Source: Haematobia irritans (Eukaryota > Arthropoda > Insecta > Diptera > Muscidae). From it: a DNA stretch of 64,000 bases. Shown piece after piece: positions 24,500 to 36,265 of the stretch; position 1 is the first letter of the stretch, and the number at the start of each line of letters is the position of its first letter. The notes below the pieces were generated by a model. It ran no database searches. It saw nothing but the letters and a program-made list of their open reading frames with translations, and was not told the DNA's origin. A program made the translations under genes and the position numbers. The stretch is taken from positions 272,980,070-273,044,069 of the forward strand of contig NC_134397.1 in NCBI RefSeq assembly GCF_050003625.1, written 5' to 3'.

Positions 24500-25848
24500 C
24501 AAGTAAGGAAAGTCTAAAGTCGAACGGGACCGATTATTTTATACCCTGCACCACTTTGTAGATCTAAATTTTCGATACCATATCACATCCGCCAAATGTG
24601 TTGGGGGCTATATATAAAGGTTTGTCCCAAATACATACATTTAAATATCACTCGATCTGGACAGAATTTGATAGACTTCTACAAAATGTATGGACTCAAA
24701 ATTTAAGTCGGCTAATGCACTAGGGTGGAACAAAATGTTAGTAAAAAATATGGGAAACATTTAAATCTGAAGCAATTTTAAGGAAATTTCTCAAAAGTTT
24801 ATTTATGATTTATCGCTCGATATATATGTATTAGAAGTTTAGGAAAATAAGAGTCATTTTTACAACTTTTCGACTAAGCAGTGGCGATTTTACAAGGAAA
24901 ATGTTGATATTTTGACCATTTTTGTCGAAATCAGAAAACATATATATGGGAGCTATATCTAAATCTGAACCGATTTCAACCAAATTTGGCAGGCATAGCT
25001 ACAATGCTAATTCTACTCCCTGTGCAAAATTTCAACTAAATCGGAATTAAAAATTGGCCTCTGTGGTCATATGAGTGTAAATCGGGCGAAAGCTATATAT
25101 GGGAGCTATATCTTAATCTGAACAGATTTCAACCAAATTTGGCACGCGTAGCTACAATGCTAATTCTACTCCCTATGCAAAATTTCACTTAAATCGGAGT
25201 AAAAGATTGGCCACTGTGGTCATATGAGTGTAAATCGGGCGAACGATATATATGGAAGCTATATCTAAATATGAACCGATTTCAACAAAATTTGGCACAC
25301 TTGACTACACTACTAATTGTACTCCTAGTGCAAAATTTCAACCAAATTGGGGTAAAACTCTGGCTTCTGGGGCCATATAAGTCCATGTCGGGCGAAATAT
25401 ATATATGGGAGTTATATCTAAATCTGAACCGATCTCAATCAAATTTGGCACACTTGACTACACTACTAATTGTACTCCTAGTGCAAAATTTCAACCAAAT
25501 TGGGGTAAAACTCTGGCTTCTGGGTCCATATAAGTGCATATCGGGCGAAAAATATATATGGGAGCTATATCTAAATCTGAATCGATTTCTTCCAAAATCA
25601 ATAGTGTTCTATTCTGAGCTAAAACACATACTTGTGCCAAATTTGAAGTCGATTGGACTAAAACTGCGACCTAGACTTTGATTACAGACATGTGTTCACG
25701 GACAGACGGACATGGCTATATCGACTCCGGAGCACACACTGAGCATATTTGCCAAAGACACCATGTGTCTATTTCGTCTTCTTCTGGGTGTTGCAAACAT
25801 ATGCACTAACTTATAATACCCTGTTCCACAGTGTGGCGCAGGGTATAA
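24500..25848 (+). mobile_element. Family B element, M1-M2, five regular 153-bp units
   Basis: Starts AACAAGTAAGGAAAGTC, with M1 to about 24748 and M2 from 24749. TATATGG anchors at 24943, 25096, 25249, 25402 and 25555 are each exactly 153 bp apart. The end is the subtype with hairpin TTCCACAGTGTGGCGC and few GACA units. The 136-codon frame at 25271-25681 is a by-product of a period divisible by three. The best-preserved single copy for studying the repeat. Confidence 0.8.
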
Positions 25849-25930
25849 AAACTTTTCTGTAAACGATTCAGTCCTTTACAGAAAAGTTGGGAAATATTTG
25901 AGGTCAAACTTTTCAGACTAGCATTAGAAT

Positions 25931-26275
25931 GCATCCATGGTGCAATGGTTAGCATGCCCGCCTTGCATACACAATATTGTGGGTTCGATTCCTGCTTCGA
26001 CCGAACACCAAAAAGTTTTTCAGCGGTGGATTATCCCACCTCAGTAATGCTCGTGACATTTCTGAGGGTTTCAAAGCTTCTCCAAGTGGTTTCACTGCAA
26101 TGTGGAACGCCGTTCGGACTCGGCTATAAAAAGAAGGTCCCTTGTCATTGAGCTTAACATGGAATCGGGCAGCACTCAGTTATAAGAAAGAAGTTCACCA
26201 ATGTGGTATCACAATGGACTGAATAGTCTAAGAGAACCTGATACATCGGGCTGCCACCTAACCTAACCTAACCTA
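25931..26275 (+). mobile_element. tRNA-derived SINE, full length
   Basis: Head with A-box-like TGGTGCAATGG and B box GGGTTCGATTCC, body including TATCCCACCTCAGTAATGC and GGCTATAAAAAGAAGG, end CACCTAACCTAACCTAACC. Same family as 52791-53129 and 62232-62566. A clear target duplication was not found for this copy. Confidence 0.9.
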
Positions 26276-28597
26276 ATGTAAATGTTTGTATATACTATAT
26301 TGTTTTTATCTCATCCACTGGTGTTACATTTGCAGAATAACTTGTTGAATAAAGCTCTGTGAATAATACCTTTACCGCATAAATCAACTGTTGTTACGCT
26401 AAATCATGTTAACGCTTTCATATTTCAACCACAAAACCCTTAAATGACGTGTTGGTGATAGTCACAACCGGCATGTCATTTACAAAATTCGCTCTTTTTC
26501 AAATTCCTTATTTCTAGAGAGTATCTGAATGTCATACGAAAGAGGGGAGTAGACAAGAACATCCATACCGAACAAACAAAAAATGAAACTGTCATCATTT
26601 ATTGCGTTTCCCTCTCTTACATAAAAAAATATGACAGAGGCTGAATGAAAATACACAATAAAAAAAAACAAAATGTCTATTAAACATGATTTTAATTAAA
26701 ATCTCTTCCGATTCCCCTTTACTTGCCCATAGTCCCACTCTATAAAACTATGAAAGCCTGGCCAATCCCATTAAAATAAAAATCCTCTCCTATGGATACA
26801 CATACATTTAATTAATAAAAGTCAGAGTTTAAGTGGGTATGCGTGTGTTTTTGTATGTGAGAGACCTCCTGTTACTCATATGTATATGTGTATATGCTCA
26901 CACACACACACGCATACATTCCCTCCCATTTACAGAGATGCGTGTACTTACTTTACACAATATTTGGCATGTTATCTGTCAATAATCTTGACAACTTATT
27001 GACATTTGTGATTACGTACTATAACAATTACAATAATAATCATAAAATGGCCTACAAACAACTGCTATAACAGCAAAAGCAACAACAACAACTACAATAA
27101 TAATAATCAAATACGCTCAAATATTAAATAATACGACAGTGTCATGCAAACTGACCAAATGGAATAATGGCCATTGGATTCGCTATAGCGATTATTGGGC
27201 AATATATGCTCACAATGGGTTATATGCAAACTTTGTAGCATTCGCAGTAATGAATAAACAAATTAAATATGAAAAAAATAATAATGATAAAAATTCACAG
27301 TAATGAATTAAATTCATTAAATATTAAAAAAATTAATAATAATAATGGCAATAAAATCAAAAATTCACACAATGTATTTCTCTGTTAAACCTCTTGAACA
27401 TCTCATGCTTATCTAAGGGAAAATTTTCCGTTCATATTTTGGCTTTTAGCATACTCCAAAACATGTCCTCTTGAAATTTTTAATAAATTGTACTTCACAA
27501 GATATTCTATCTTGCAGAAATCGTTGTAATAATGAACTTTCTAAAAATTGTTTGAACATAATTCATATTTAGAGGAAAAATATGGGATAAAGTACATCTG
27601 GATGTACTTAAAGAGAAGTGTTTTAAAACAATTAACTTATTTTTGTAGGATGTTATATAAATGTTTTTAATTTTGTATCCCTATTATATTGTACTATTAT
27701 ATACTATTACAGAAGTTTTAAATTCTTGTACCAGCAAAAAGTTATTTTGTGTATATATATTATTTTGAAACCCATAACATAAAACAAAAACTCTTTGAAA
27801 TAATGCAGGTAACAAAGGCTTGTTGGAGTGGAAATAATATTTCCCAAAATAAGCAACAAAAAAATCACCACTACTATTTGTGTAGAGCGCTATCATAGTT
27901 TTATTGTATGGGGTCATTCATTTCATATCTTTTTGTTTTTCAACTCAACAAAAATGGACAAATAAATTAATGAAAATTCTTGGAACAAACACAAACGCCC
28001 AGAGCACAGTGGTCCTCTCCTATATAACGTATGTATGTAATAAACTAAAAACGTTATACAATTATTACTGTCAGAGAGTGAAACCCGTTTTTGACTTTAG
28101 GGACCACCTTCTGATGGATGTGATTAAATATTGTTTTTAAATAGAGGAAACAAAGTTGGACATTAATCAAGAATTGATATATTAGGTTTACAAGTGGTGG
28201 ATTATGCACCGAGGATGGTGAATCAGAGATAGTCTGTCAAGAACTGGGACGTATTTTACATACATTTAAGACGTACTTTAATACATGTCACAAATGTCGT
28301 AAACCTAAGTAAAATAGGTGTTACAATATATAAAATATATGTTGTAATATATGAGAATTTGTATTGCATATATTTTTTAAAATTCGGTTTTAATTTTTAG
28401 AAATATTTTTTATTTACTTAAAATCCCCCCCCCCAAAAAAAAAAAAAAAAAAAAACAAGTAAGGGAAGTCCAGTCTCAATGTCGGACAAGCTAAAATTCA
28501 CACTGATAAAAGGATTGCCTCATTTCAAAGATTTTGTGTTTACACTAATAAACTAGGTATTGATTGCAATTCTATTTTAAATTTTAAAGTCTAAAGT
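26276..28597. other. AT-rich unique DNA with simple repeats
   Basis: CA repeat near 26898-26910, AAT/CAA-rich tract 27065-27115, C-run plus A-run 28426-28456. Several short frames have no recognisable homology. Likely intronic or intergenic. Confidence 0.5.
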
Positions 28598-28921
28598 TTA
28601 AAGTCTAAAGTCGGGCGGGGCCGACTATATTACACCCTGCACCACTTTGTAGATCTAAATGTTCGATACCATAGCACATCCGTCAAATGTGTTGGGGGCT
28701 GTATATAAAGGTTTGTACCAAATACATACATTTAAATTTCACTCGATCTGGACAGAATTTGATATACTTTTACAAAATCTATAGACTCAAAATTTAAATC
28801 GGCTAATGCACTAGGGTGGAACACAATGTTAGTAAAAAAAAATATGGGAAACATTTAAATCTGAAGCAATTTTAAGGAAACTTCGCAAAAGTTTATTTAT
28901 GATTTATCGCTCGATATATAT

Positions 28922-30783
28922 CGCCCATGTTCTTCATTTCGATCTAGCTCATTTAGAGAATATTCCGATTGTAAAGTGTTCTTCAATCCGAATTAGAGAA
29001 AAAATTCTCTAAATATTTTAGAGCAAACACAAGTAATCTAAACCAATTAGAATGACAATATATTACAAAATTCTCATCCAAAATAGCATTAAAATGCGTG
29101 CATTTATAAAGTAGAATATGTTTTCTTGCTATTTCTTACATTAAATATCTTATCAGATAACATTAAGTACAAGAAATTGTTAAAAACAAATAGGTCTCTT
29201 TTTCCTGTGAATCTTTAGAGTGTGATTTTCTCTAAATGCCCGGAAATAAAATTTGAGGGAAGTTAGAGTTGCCTTTGAGTTTCGTGTGCACTGCTGACTG
29301 TATGTAAAAACCATTGCAATCAGAAAAAAATGCAATTTGGTAACCCCGAATGGTAAAAACATATGACAGAAAATAAACAAAATATTTGCAGTCAATGTCG
29401 CGGTAAACAAAGTTTGTAAAATGTAAGTAAATAAATATGTTACAATAAAACTACTAACAATTTCTCATTTTGCAAGGAAAAACACAAAACTGCTGCCCAA
29501 GATCAAATATTTTTAGATTTTTTTACTATACATCCTGGATTAGAAAGAGGATTTGAGAAGAGAGACCGTGTGGTTCATGACGAGCTGTGGTTGAAATTAT
29601 ATGAAGAACTAAATGGGGTCACCAGTGACGGATGCTAGCAATTGGAAGAAGGTTTTTGATGTCATTTATTTAAGTTTCATAAAATGATTTGAATTTGTTT
29701 CAGGCATGGCAGAACTGGCGGCTCAATATTAAGAGAAAACTTGCAGAGAATAAAGCTTAAGACCGTCGTACTGGAGGAGGACCCTTCAACAAGCACCACT
29801 TAACACGCACGGAAGAAGAGTTGTCTGTTATATGTAGATTGTATGCAGCAGTAGAAGGAATAGAAGGAGCTAAAACGTTTGGTTGTTCCCAAAAAGTGCC
29901 GGGGAAAAAAATAATTGTTGGTCAATCAAAAAAAGTGAATCGGACATAGTACATAAAGACATTTGTACATCAAAACGAAGTGCTTATTCATCCCAGAAAA
30001 TTGTTACGTCCAATCAAGCGGACATGTATTTAAATAGCATGTCTTGCAGTAATGTTGAAGTCCTTGCTACAGAAGATGGTAGCGTGTCCGTCGACTTAAC
30101 GAATGGAACGATCGGTGAAGTAGACGTACCATTTACAAACGGTACGCAGGAAATCGAAACTCCTAGTTCATACGCTCCACCGTCACCGAAAAAAAGGAAA
30201 ACTCTTAACAATGTAACGGATATAATGGAAGAAGTGTCCAAAAACTTTAATCTCTTAGGAGAACAAAATTGAAAAGCTATGTACGCGCAAGGCTAATATT
30301 GAGGTCATTGGCAATTACTCCTTGAAATGATCCGGTAACCAAATATCTCAGAGTGGCCGTTAATTGTAGAATTGGTGGAATAGAATATTTTCTTAGACGC
30401 GGGACTACCTCTCGCAGAACTGACAGGAATGCGTCCTTGTTAAGGCGATATAAAGCTACAAAGCTATGTGCAGATAATTATAACTTTGAATATATCAAAA
30501 CAATTGTCCTATATAGACCATGGGATCTGAAGAATTCTTAAGGCAACGTCTCTTAACGCGGGACTCTTGAAATTTGCGTTTCTTTAACACCAAAACAGAT
30601 AATAAAAATCCAGACGGCATTTTTAACAACACTTCAGAAAAAATAATTTTTTAAACAGCTGACACGAAAATGATAGTCAAAACCACTCTAATTTAAGAAC
30701 AGGCAATTTGTACCGAAAATAATTAGAGTGAATTTTGCTATTTTGTCGGATTCGGAATAGACTCGAAAATAAGAACATAGCTG
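28922..30783 (+). mobile_element. PIF/Harbinger-like element without transposase, 1862 bp
   Basis: Imperfect terminal inverted repeats (CGCCCATGTTCTTCATTTCG left; CAGCTATGTTCTTATTTTCG read inward from the right), flanked by a 3-bp duplication TAT at 28919-28921 and 30784-30786. The empty site is known from other family B copies, so the boundaries are firm. A 3-bp duplication and a Myb/SANT-type gene are both features of PIF/Harbinger transposons. The DDE transposase gene is absent, so this copy is an internally deleted or alternative form. Confidence 0.7.
29476..30330 (+). pseudogene. Decayed Myb/SANT-like DNA-binding protein of a Harbinger-type element
   Basis: Assembled from several frames, the translation has the tryptophan pattern of a zeste/Myb-SANT-like domain: QDQIFLDFFTIHPGLERGFE, ELWLKLYEELN, NWKK, then after a likely 52-bp intron (29652-29703, GTTTTT...TTTCAG) AWQNWRLNIKRKLAENKA, followed by DRRTGGGPFNKHHLTRTEEE. 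The tail (KKRKTLNNV, VSKNFNLLG, IEKLCTRKANIEV) resembles the C-terminal part of such two-gene transposon proteins. Damage seen: a one-base shift near 29630, an in-frame TAA at 29758-29760, a shift near 29900 and another near 30268. In Harbinger elements this protein helps carry the transposase to the nucleus and binds the ends; that role is family knowledge. Start codon unclear. Confidence 0.65.
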
Positions 30784-31659
30784 TATGTATTAGAAGTTTA
30801 AGAAAATTAGAGTCATTTTTACAACTTTTCGACTAAGCAGTGGCGATTTTACAAGGAAAATGTTGGTATTTTGACCATTTTTGTCGAAAGCAGAAAAACA
30901 TATATATGGGAGCTATATCTAAATCCGAACAGATTTCAACCAAATTTGGCACGCATAGCTGCAATGCTAATTCTACTTCCTGTGCAAAATTTCAATTAAA
31001 TCGGAGTAAAAGATTGGCCTCTGTGGTCATATGAATGTAAATCGGGCGAAAGCTATATATGGTAGCTATATCTAAATCTGAACCGATTTCAATCAAATTT
31101 GGCACACTTGACTACACTACTAATTGTACTCCTAGTGCAAAATTTCAACCAAATTGGGATAAAACTCTGGCTTCTGGGGCCGTATTAGTCCATATCGGAC
31201 GAAAGATATATATATGGGAGCTATATCTAAATCTGAACCGATTTCAATAAAATTGGGCTCACATGACTATATTACAAATTGTACTCCTAGTGCAAAAATT
31301 CAACTAAATTGGGCCAAAACTCAGGCTTCTGGGGCCATATAAGTCCATATCGGGCGAAAAATATATATGGAAGCTATATCTAAATCTGAACCGATTTCAA
31401 TCAAATTTGGTACACATGACTATACTACCAATTGTACTCCTTGTGCAAAATTTCAAGCTAATCGGGATAAAACTCTGGCTTCTGGGTCCATATATGTGCA
31501 TATCGGGCGAAAGATATATATGGGAGCTATATCTAAATCTGAACCGACTTCTTCCAAAATCAATAGGGTTCTATTCTGACCTAAATTAGGAACATGTGCC
31601 AAATTTGAAGGCGATTGGACTTAAATTGCGACCTAGACTTTGATCACAAAAATGTGTTC

Positions 31660-31690
<31 letters not shown>

Positions 31691-31839
31691 GAAATGGTTA
31701 TATCGACTCAGGGACCCACCCTGAGCATTATTGCCAAAGGTACCATGAGTCTATCTTTTCTCCTTCTGGGTGTTACAAGCATATGCACTAACTTATAATA
31801 CCCTGTTCCACAGTGTGGCGCAGGGTATAAAAACTTTAA

Positions 31840-32065
31840 ACCAAAGATGCTAGATCCTCAAAATAAATCTTAGCCTATATTTGAGACATTTTTATCTTAA
31901 ATCGAAAGATTCTCTTTTACAGTTAATATCGATTTCTTTAAATCAAAAATGTGTTTCTTTACTTTAAGGAAAATTTGCCTTAGTTCAAAAACATGTCACT
32001 TTACGAAATTTTTGTCCTTAATTAATTGAAAAACAATTTTGAAGCAAAGATTATAAACTTTATGG
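31840..32065. mobile_element. Fragment of the CACT-ended element
   Basis: Homologous to the interior of 43410-44055 (shared TCTTAGCCTATATTTGA and GAAGCAAAGATTATAAAC-type words). Ends lost. Confidence 0.55.
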
Positions 32066-32339
32066 CATCATGTAAGTGCATATTGGGTAAACTATTAATA
32101 GAAGAGCTGTATTTAAATCTGAACCGATTTGGCTGATATTTTGCAAGTTTTACGAAACTTTAAGAACATTGAGGAAAACCAGTCTAGAATATAATACAGC
32201 AGATAATATTTGCTATTTCACACTAATAAACAATTTAGAGGTGGTGACATTTTTCAAACACTCCAAAGTGGTACCAGTAGTTCTAAGATGAGATAATCAA
32301 TCGCTGAAAACCCCTTTGGTATTGTGGTAGGAAATCTTC
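32066..32339. repeat. Helentron-like relic and SINE fragment
   Basis: 32090-32165 retains TTAAATCTGAACCGATTTGG and TGATATTTTGCAAG from family B. 32240-32335 is a degenerate minus-strand SINE body (GATGAGATAATCAATCGCTG). Confidence 0.5.
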
Positions 32340-33600
32340 AATACTTAAGCGATCACATAATTAATTAGATTTCCTTATAAAATGAAAACTGAAATTACTT
32401 TCTTTGTTTATAAACTTTATCCTTTCGGAGTATCGCTTTAATATAACCACATCATTGTACCACTGTGCACTCTATGGACGCTTTAAAAAAAAGTGGACAT
32501 ATCTGCACTCAATAAATATATAATAAATTCACATTATATATGCTAGTATGTGAACACCAGAGTAGTAGTATTGACTAATTGACAAAAATAAATTAATTTA
32601 TTTTAGCGATATTTTTTGTATCTCACTCACTCTGACTCTCTTTATGAAAATAATGAGTACAAGCTGAGTCTGTGTGTCGTTATTATTAAATCAATTGAAT
32701 CGTCAATGTCGATTGATACTGTATGGAATTTGGACAGTTTCATAATTGCACAAATACACACTCACTTGATAAATTGATGGTTTAATTTAAATTTTAATAA
32801 ATATTGGCAAAAACAAAGTTATTGTTAATATAAACAAAATATAAGAGGATTGCAAATAAATGTATGGTGGAACTGGTGACAGGAGTTTTTGAAAGATCTA
32901 TAGAAATCTAAATGAAATGTAGTGGAAAATATTTCATATAAATGAAGTTGAAATAAAATACCGTGAGTTCTCCATATGTCAGTTGGGCATAAATGTGGGG
33001 GAGTACTAAGCAAATGGGTTGAGAGCGAAGTACACTTACCGGGAAAATTCCGAACATCTTTTAGTGGTATGATATACATAAATCATTCAAAATATGATGT
33101 TGGTAAACGGGTAAAAATAATTCTTGGAAAAAAGCATTCGTTAGAACTGAGATGCTTGCTGGACTTTGTTTATTAATTAAAGGCCCCAGGTAGTCAGTTT
33201 TTAACAGACCCCTATTTGTTGGGGATTCGTATGATTATTGTTACAACTTCTCATACTGCAATCAGCAATCCGAGGAAAGCTAAATTTCATTTGAGTTTTC
33301 ATGAAAGATTCGCTCAATCTAATGAAGTAGATTTAAAATGTGTAATTTTTGAGGGCTTCCGAAATATATTTTTAATTCCACTTAGGCAAAGTTCTGTATT
33401 TGAATTTTTCTAAAATTTCCAAAATTTCCAAAATGTCGACATTTTCATTATTTTTTTTTTACTTTTGATAAGACGTCAACTTATTAAAAAGTTGACTTTC
33501 TATTTTTATTGTCGACTTTTATAAGTCGACTTTCTACTTAAGGTAATTTTTGTGTAGTGAAAAATATGTCTATCTTTAGAAGATCATTTTTAATGATTTA
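32340..33600. other. AT-rich unique DNA
   Basis: Only short frames without recognisable homology (for example 32825-33079 minus, 32976-33176 plus). TCGAC-rich stretch at 33435-33540 resembles the duplicated 134-bp unit at 6912-7179. Confidence 0.45.
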
Positions 33601-33603
33601 GGA

Positions 33604-33900
33604 AGGTAAGGTTAGGTATAGTAGCAACCAGATATTTCAGGCTCACTTAGCCTATTCGGTCAATAGTGTTACCACAGTGGTGAAATCTCTCTTATCGCTG
33701 AGAGCTGCCCGATTCTATGTTAAGCTTAATGGCAAGGGACCTCCTTTTTATAGCCGACTCCGAACGGCGTTCCACATTGCAGTGAAACCACTTGGAAAAA
33801 TGTCACAAGCATTACTGAGGTGGAATAATCCACCGCTAAAAAACTTGTTAGCAAACGACCAAACAACAGCCAACCAGCCCACGACCATGTGTATGCCCAC
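33604..33900 (-). mobile_element. tRNA-derived SINE, degenerate
   Basis: Retains GGTAAGGTTAGGT, GCTGCCCGATTCTATG, GGGACCTCCTTTTTATAGCC and the ACGACCATGTGTATGCCC head remnant. The tRNA-like head is eroded (no intact B box). Confidence 0.8.
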
Positions 33901-34237
33901 CCTTAGGAAGAGCTTCAAATTTTTTTTTTTACTTGAAGATCCCTATTCCCATGTTCTCGATCTTCCATTTTTATTTGAAAAAAAAAATAAATAAAATTAA
34001 GGCATTGTTTCCAATAGATGAGAAACTGAGCTGTTGGGAAATTCGGTTTATTTTCGTTTCGCTGGAGTAATGGATTTTTTCTATAGCTGTAGACTCAAAT
34101 AGATTAATTGACTCTTGGCAGTGAGCAAAATCGACAATGTGTATTGTCAAAATTGACTAATTGACTATTTATCAAAAAAAGCAACACTTATCAAAGTTTC
34201 CCACTGATTAACCTGATAACATCCATCACCCAGAATT

Positions 34238-34406
34238 GCACGCAAAAAAATAATTCTTTCCTCCCAAGCGATATTTTAGACAAACAAAGTTCGTTTCTCA
34301 TTTGCTTTTCGCTGTAAGGAAGTGTATTTGGAAGAAAAGTCTATTCTTTTTGCGATAAACGTTTATTCTTTTCCAGGATGTGAAAACAATTTCATAAAGA
34401 CAAACT

Positions 34407-34440
<34 letters not shown>

Positions 34441-34978
34441 ATTGTTTTCTTGTTAATTGCATTTTCCCTCACATCATTCTCACATCCACGAGGTTTTTTA
34501 GTTCTAACACCTTTTCCTGTAATACCAACAATGTAAAAGAAATTATACGATTTTATAAATTTTTAATAATTTTTTACCTTTCGCCTGGACGGAGAATCGA
34601 ACCGCGGACCAGGCACTGTGTAAGCCAACACACTAACCACTGAGCTATGTACCTGTTATGGTCATCAATAGATAAATATCCATATAAGTTATATTTATAT
34701 AGCATAGCTTGCGGGCCCACGAACCGAATAAACAAAGTTTATTTAACAGAAACAAACATTTAGTTTGGCACCGTGGAGCAGTGGTTGCTACGTCCGACTT
34801 GCATGCCAAGGGTCGTGGGTTCGATCCCTACTTCGACCGAAGTTTTTTTTATTGAAAAAATAAAAATTTTGTAACAAACTAATTTTTTTGGTGATAAAAG
34901 TTTAAAATTTTCGAAGCAATTCAAAAAACTCTAAGAAAAGAAAAACGTTTTCGGTACACGTTTTCCAAACGTTTTTTT
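34238..34978. mobile_element. Composite repeat with two diverging tRNA-like regions, copy 2
   Basis: Same layout as 9064-9976: a minus-strand tRNA-like region (34583-34652) and a plus-strand one (34767-34842; A-box-like TGGAGCAGTGGTTG, B box GGGTTCGATCCC). It has 32 A at 34408-34439 absent from copy 1, and lacks the 185 bp that copy 1 has after the plus-strand unit. TGTGCGT-type DNA follows the end. Confidence 0.65.
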
Positions 34979-35089
34979 TTCTTTGTGTGTGCGTAGCGGT
35001 ATAACTGCATCTCAGTATATTATGAAGCTTTGTAGCAATCCATGGTCTTATCCTTTGCCTGTGAGTCGATTGCATTTCTCATGGATCAT

Positions 35090-35165
35090 ACACTGAAAAA
35101 TTATTGATCTAATATGAAAGATTATGCAACCCAAATTTTGAGGAATAATGGAATTTAAATTAAAG
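35090..35165. mobile_element. End of a CACT-ended element
   Basis: CACTGAAAAATTATTGATCT then ATGAAAGATTATGCAAC is the inverse of the right end of 43410-44055. Confidence 0.5.
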
Positions 35166-35185
35166 GAAAGTTAACAATCTTCGTA

Positions 35186-36226
35186 CACAGAAAAAATATC
35201 ACCAAAATATTTCCAATGAAAAGTTGAATGAATTTGAAAATTTTTTTCAATTAATAAATTAATTGATACAATTAACTTTTTAATCAAACTCGGAAGACTA
35301 AGTCACTTAAAAGAAAAGCGTCGAAATTGTTTTAATTTTTAACTAAAATTTCATTTCAAACAATCAATTTTTTAATCAAATTAAACACTAAGTCAGTTAA
35401 GGTAGTAATTTAAAATAGTTACGTTTTTAATGAAAAAATTAAGTCAGTTTTGCATTCAATATCAAATAATTTTTAATTGAATCAATTAGAAAAACAAGTG
35501 AGTAAAGTAGAAAGTCGGGCGGGGCCGACTATATCATACCCTAAACCACATAAGCATTTGTGGGGTATCATTGGTATAGGTTTTGGAGATTTCAATATTT
35601 AGGAACATAATGCATATATATGGGACTTATATCTAAATCTGAACCAATTTGTATAATATTTTGCAGGTATGATTGATACCATGGAAGTTACCTTGTGTAA
35701 AATTTGAGTACGATCAGTTAATAAATGGCCAAAAATGAGGTTATTAGGGGCAAAATTTTCAAAATCGGGCGATACATATATATGGGAGCTATATCTAAAT
35801 CTGAGGCGATTTTGATGAAATTTTGCACATACAGTTAGTGCTACAGAAGAATACATTTAACCAGCTTTGAGTACGATCGGTTGATAAATAAGGGTTTTAT
35901 ATCCAAATTTGGAAAAATCGGGCAAAATACCAACATTTTCCTTGTAAAATCACCACTGCTTAATCGAAAAGTTGTAAAAATGACTCTAATTTTCCTAAAC
36001 TTCTAATACATATATATCGAGCGATAAATCATAAATAAACTTTTGCGAAGTTTCCTTAAAATTGCTTCAGATTTAAATGTTTCCCATATTTATACCCTTC
36101 ACCACTACTGTGGTACAGGGTATAATAAGTTTGTGCATTTGTATGTAACGCCAAGAAGGAAAAGTCTGAGACCCATCGTTTAGTATACCGATCGTCTTAG
36201 AATTAACTTCTGAGTCGATTTAGCGA

Positions 36227-36265
<39 letters not shown>

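Larger units (their letters stand above)
28598..31828 (+). mobile_element. Family B element split by a Harbinger-like insertion
   Basis: M1 runs from about 28598 to 28840 (CGGGCGGGGCCGACTATATT), M2 begins 28844 and is interrupted at CTCGATATATAT (28921); it resumes at 30784 with TATGTATTAGAAGTTT and continues through 153-bp units, a GACA tract (31661-31692) and the hairpin end TTCCACAGTGTGGCGC. Removing 28922-30783 plus one TAT restores the uninterrupted family B sequence. Confidence 0.8.

Noticed and set aside
32340..33600. Possible small exons in unique DNA
   Set aside because: Frames of 60-85 codons on both strands overlap one another, as expected by chance, and none carries a known motif.
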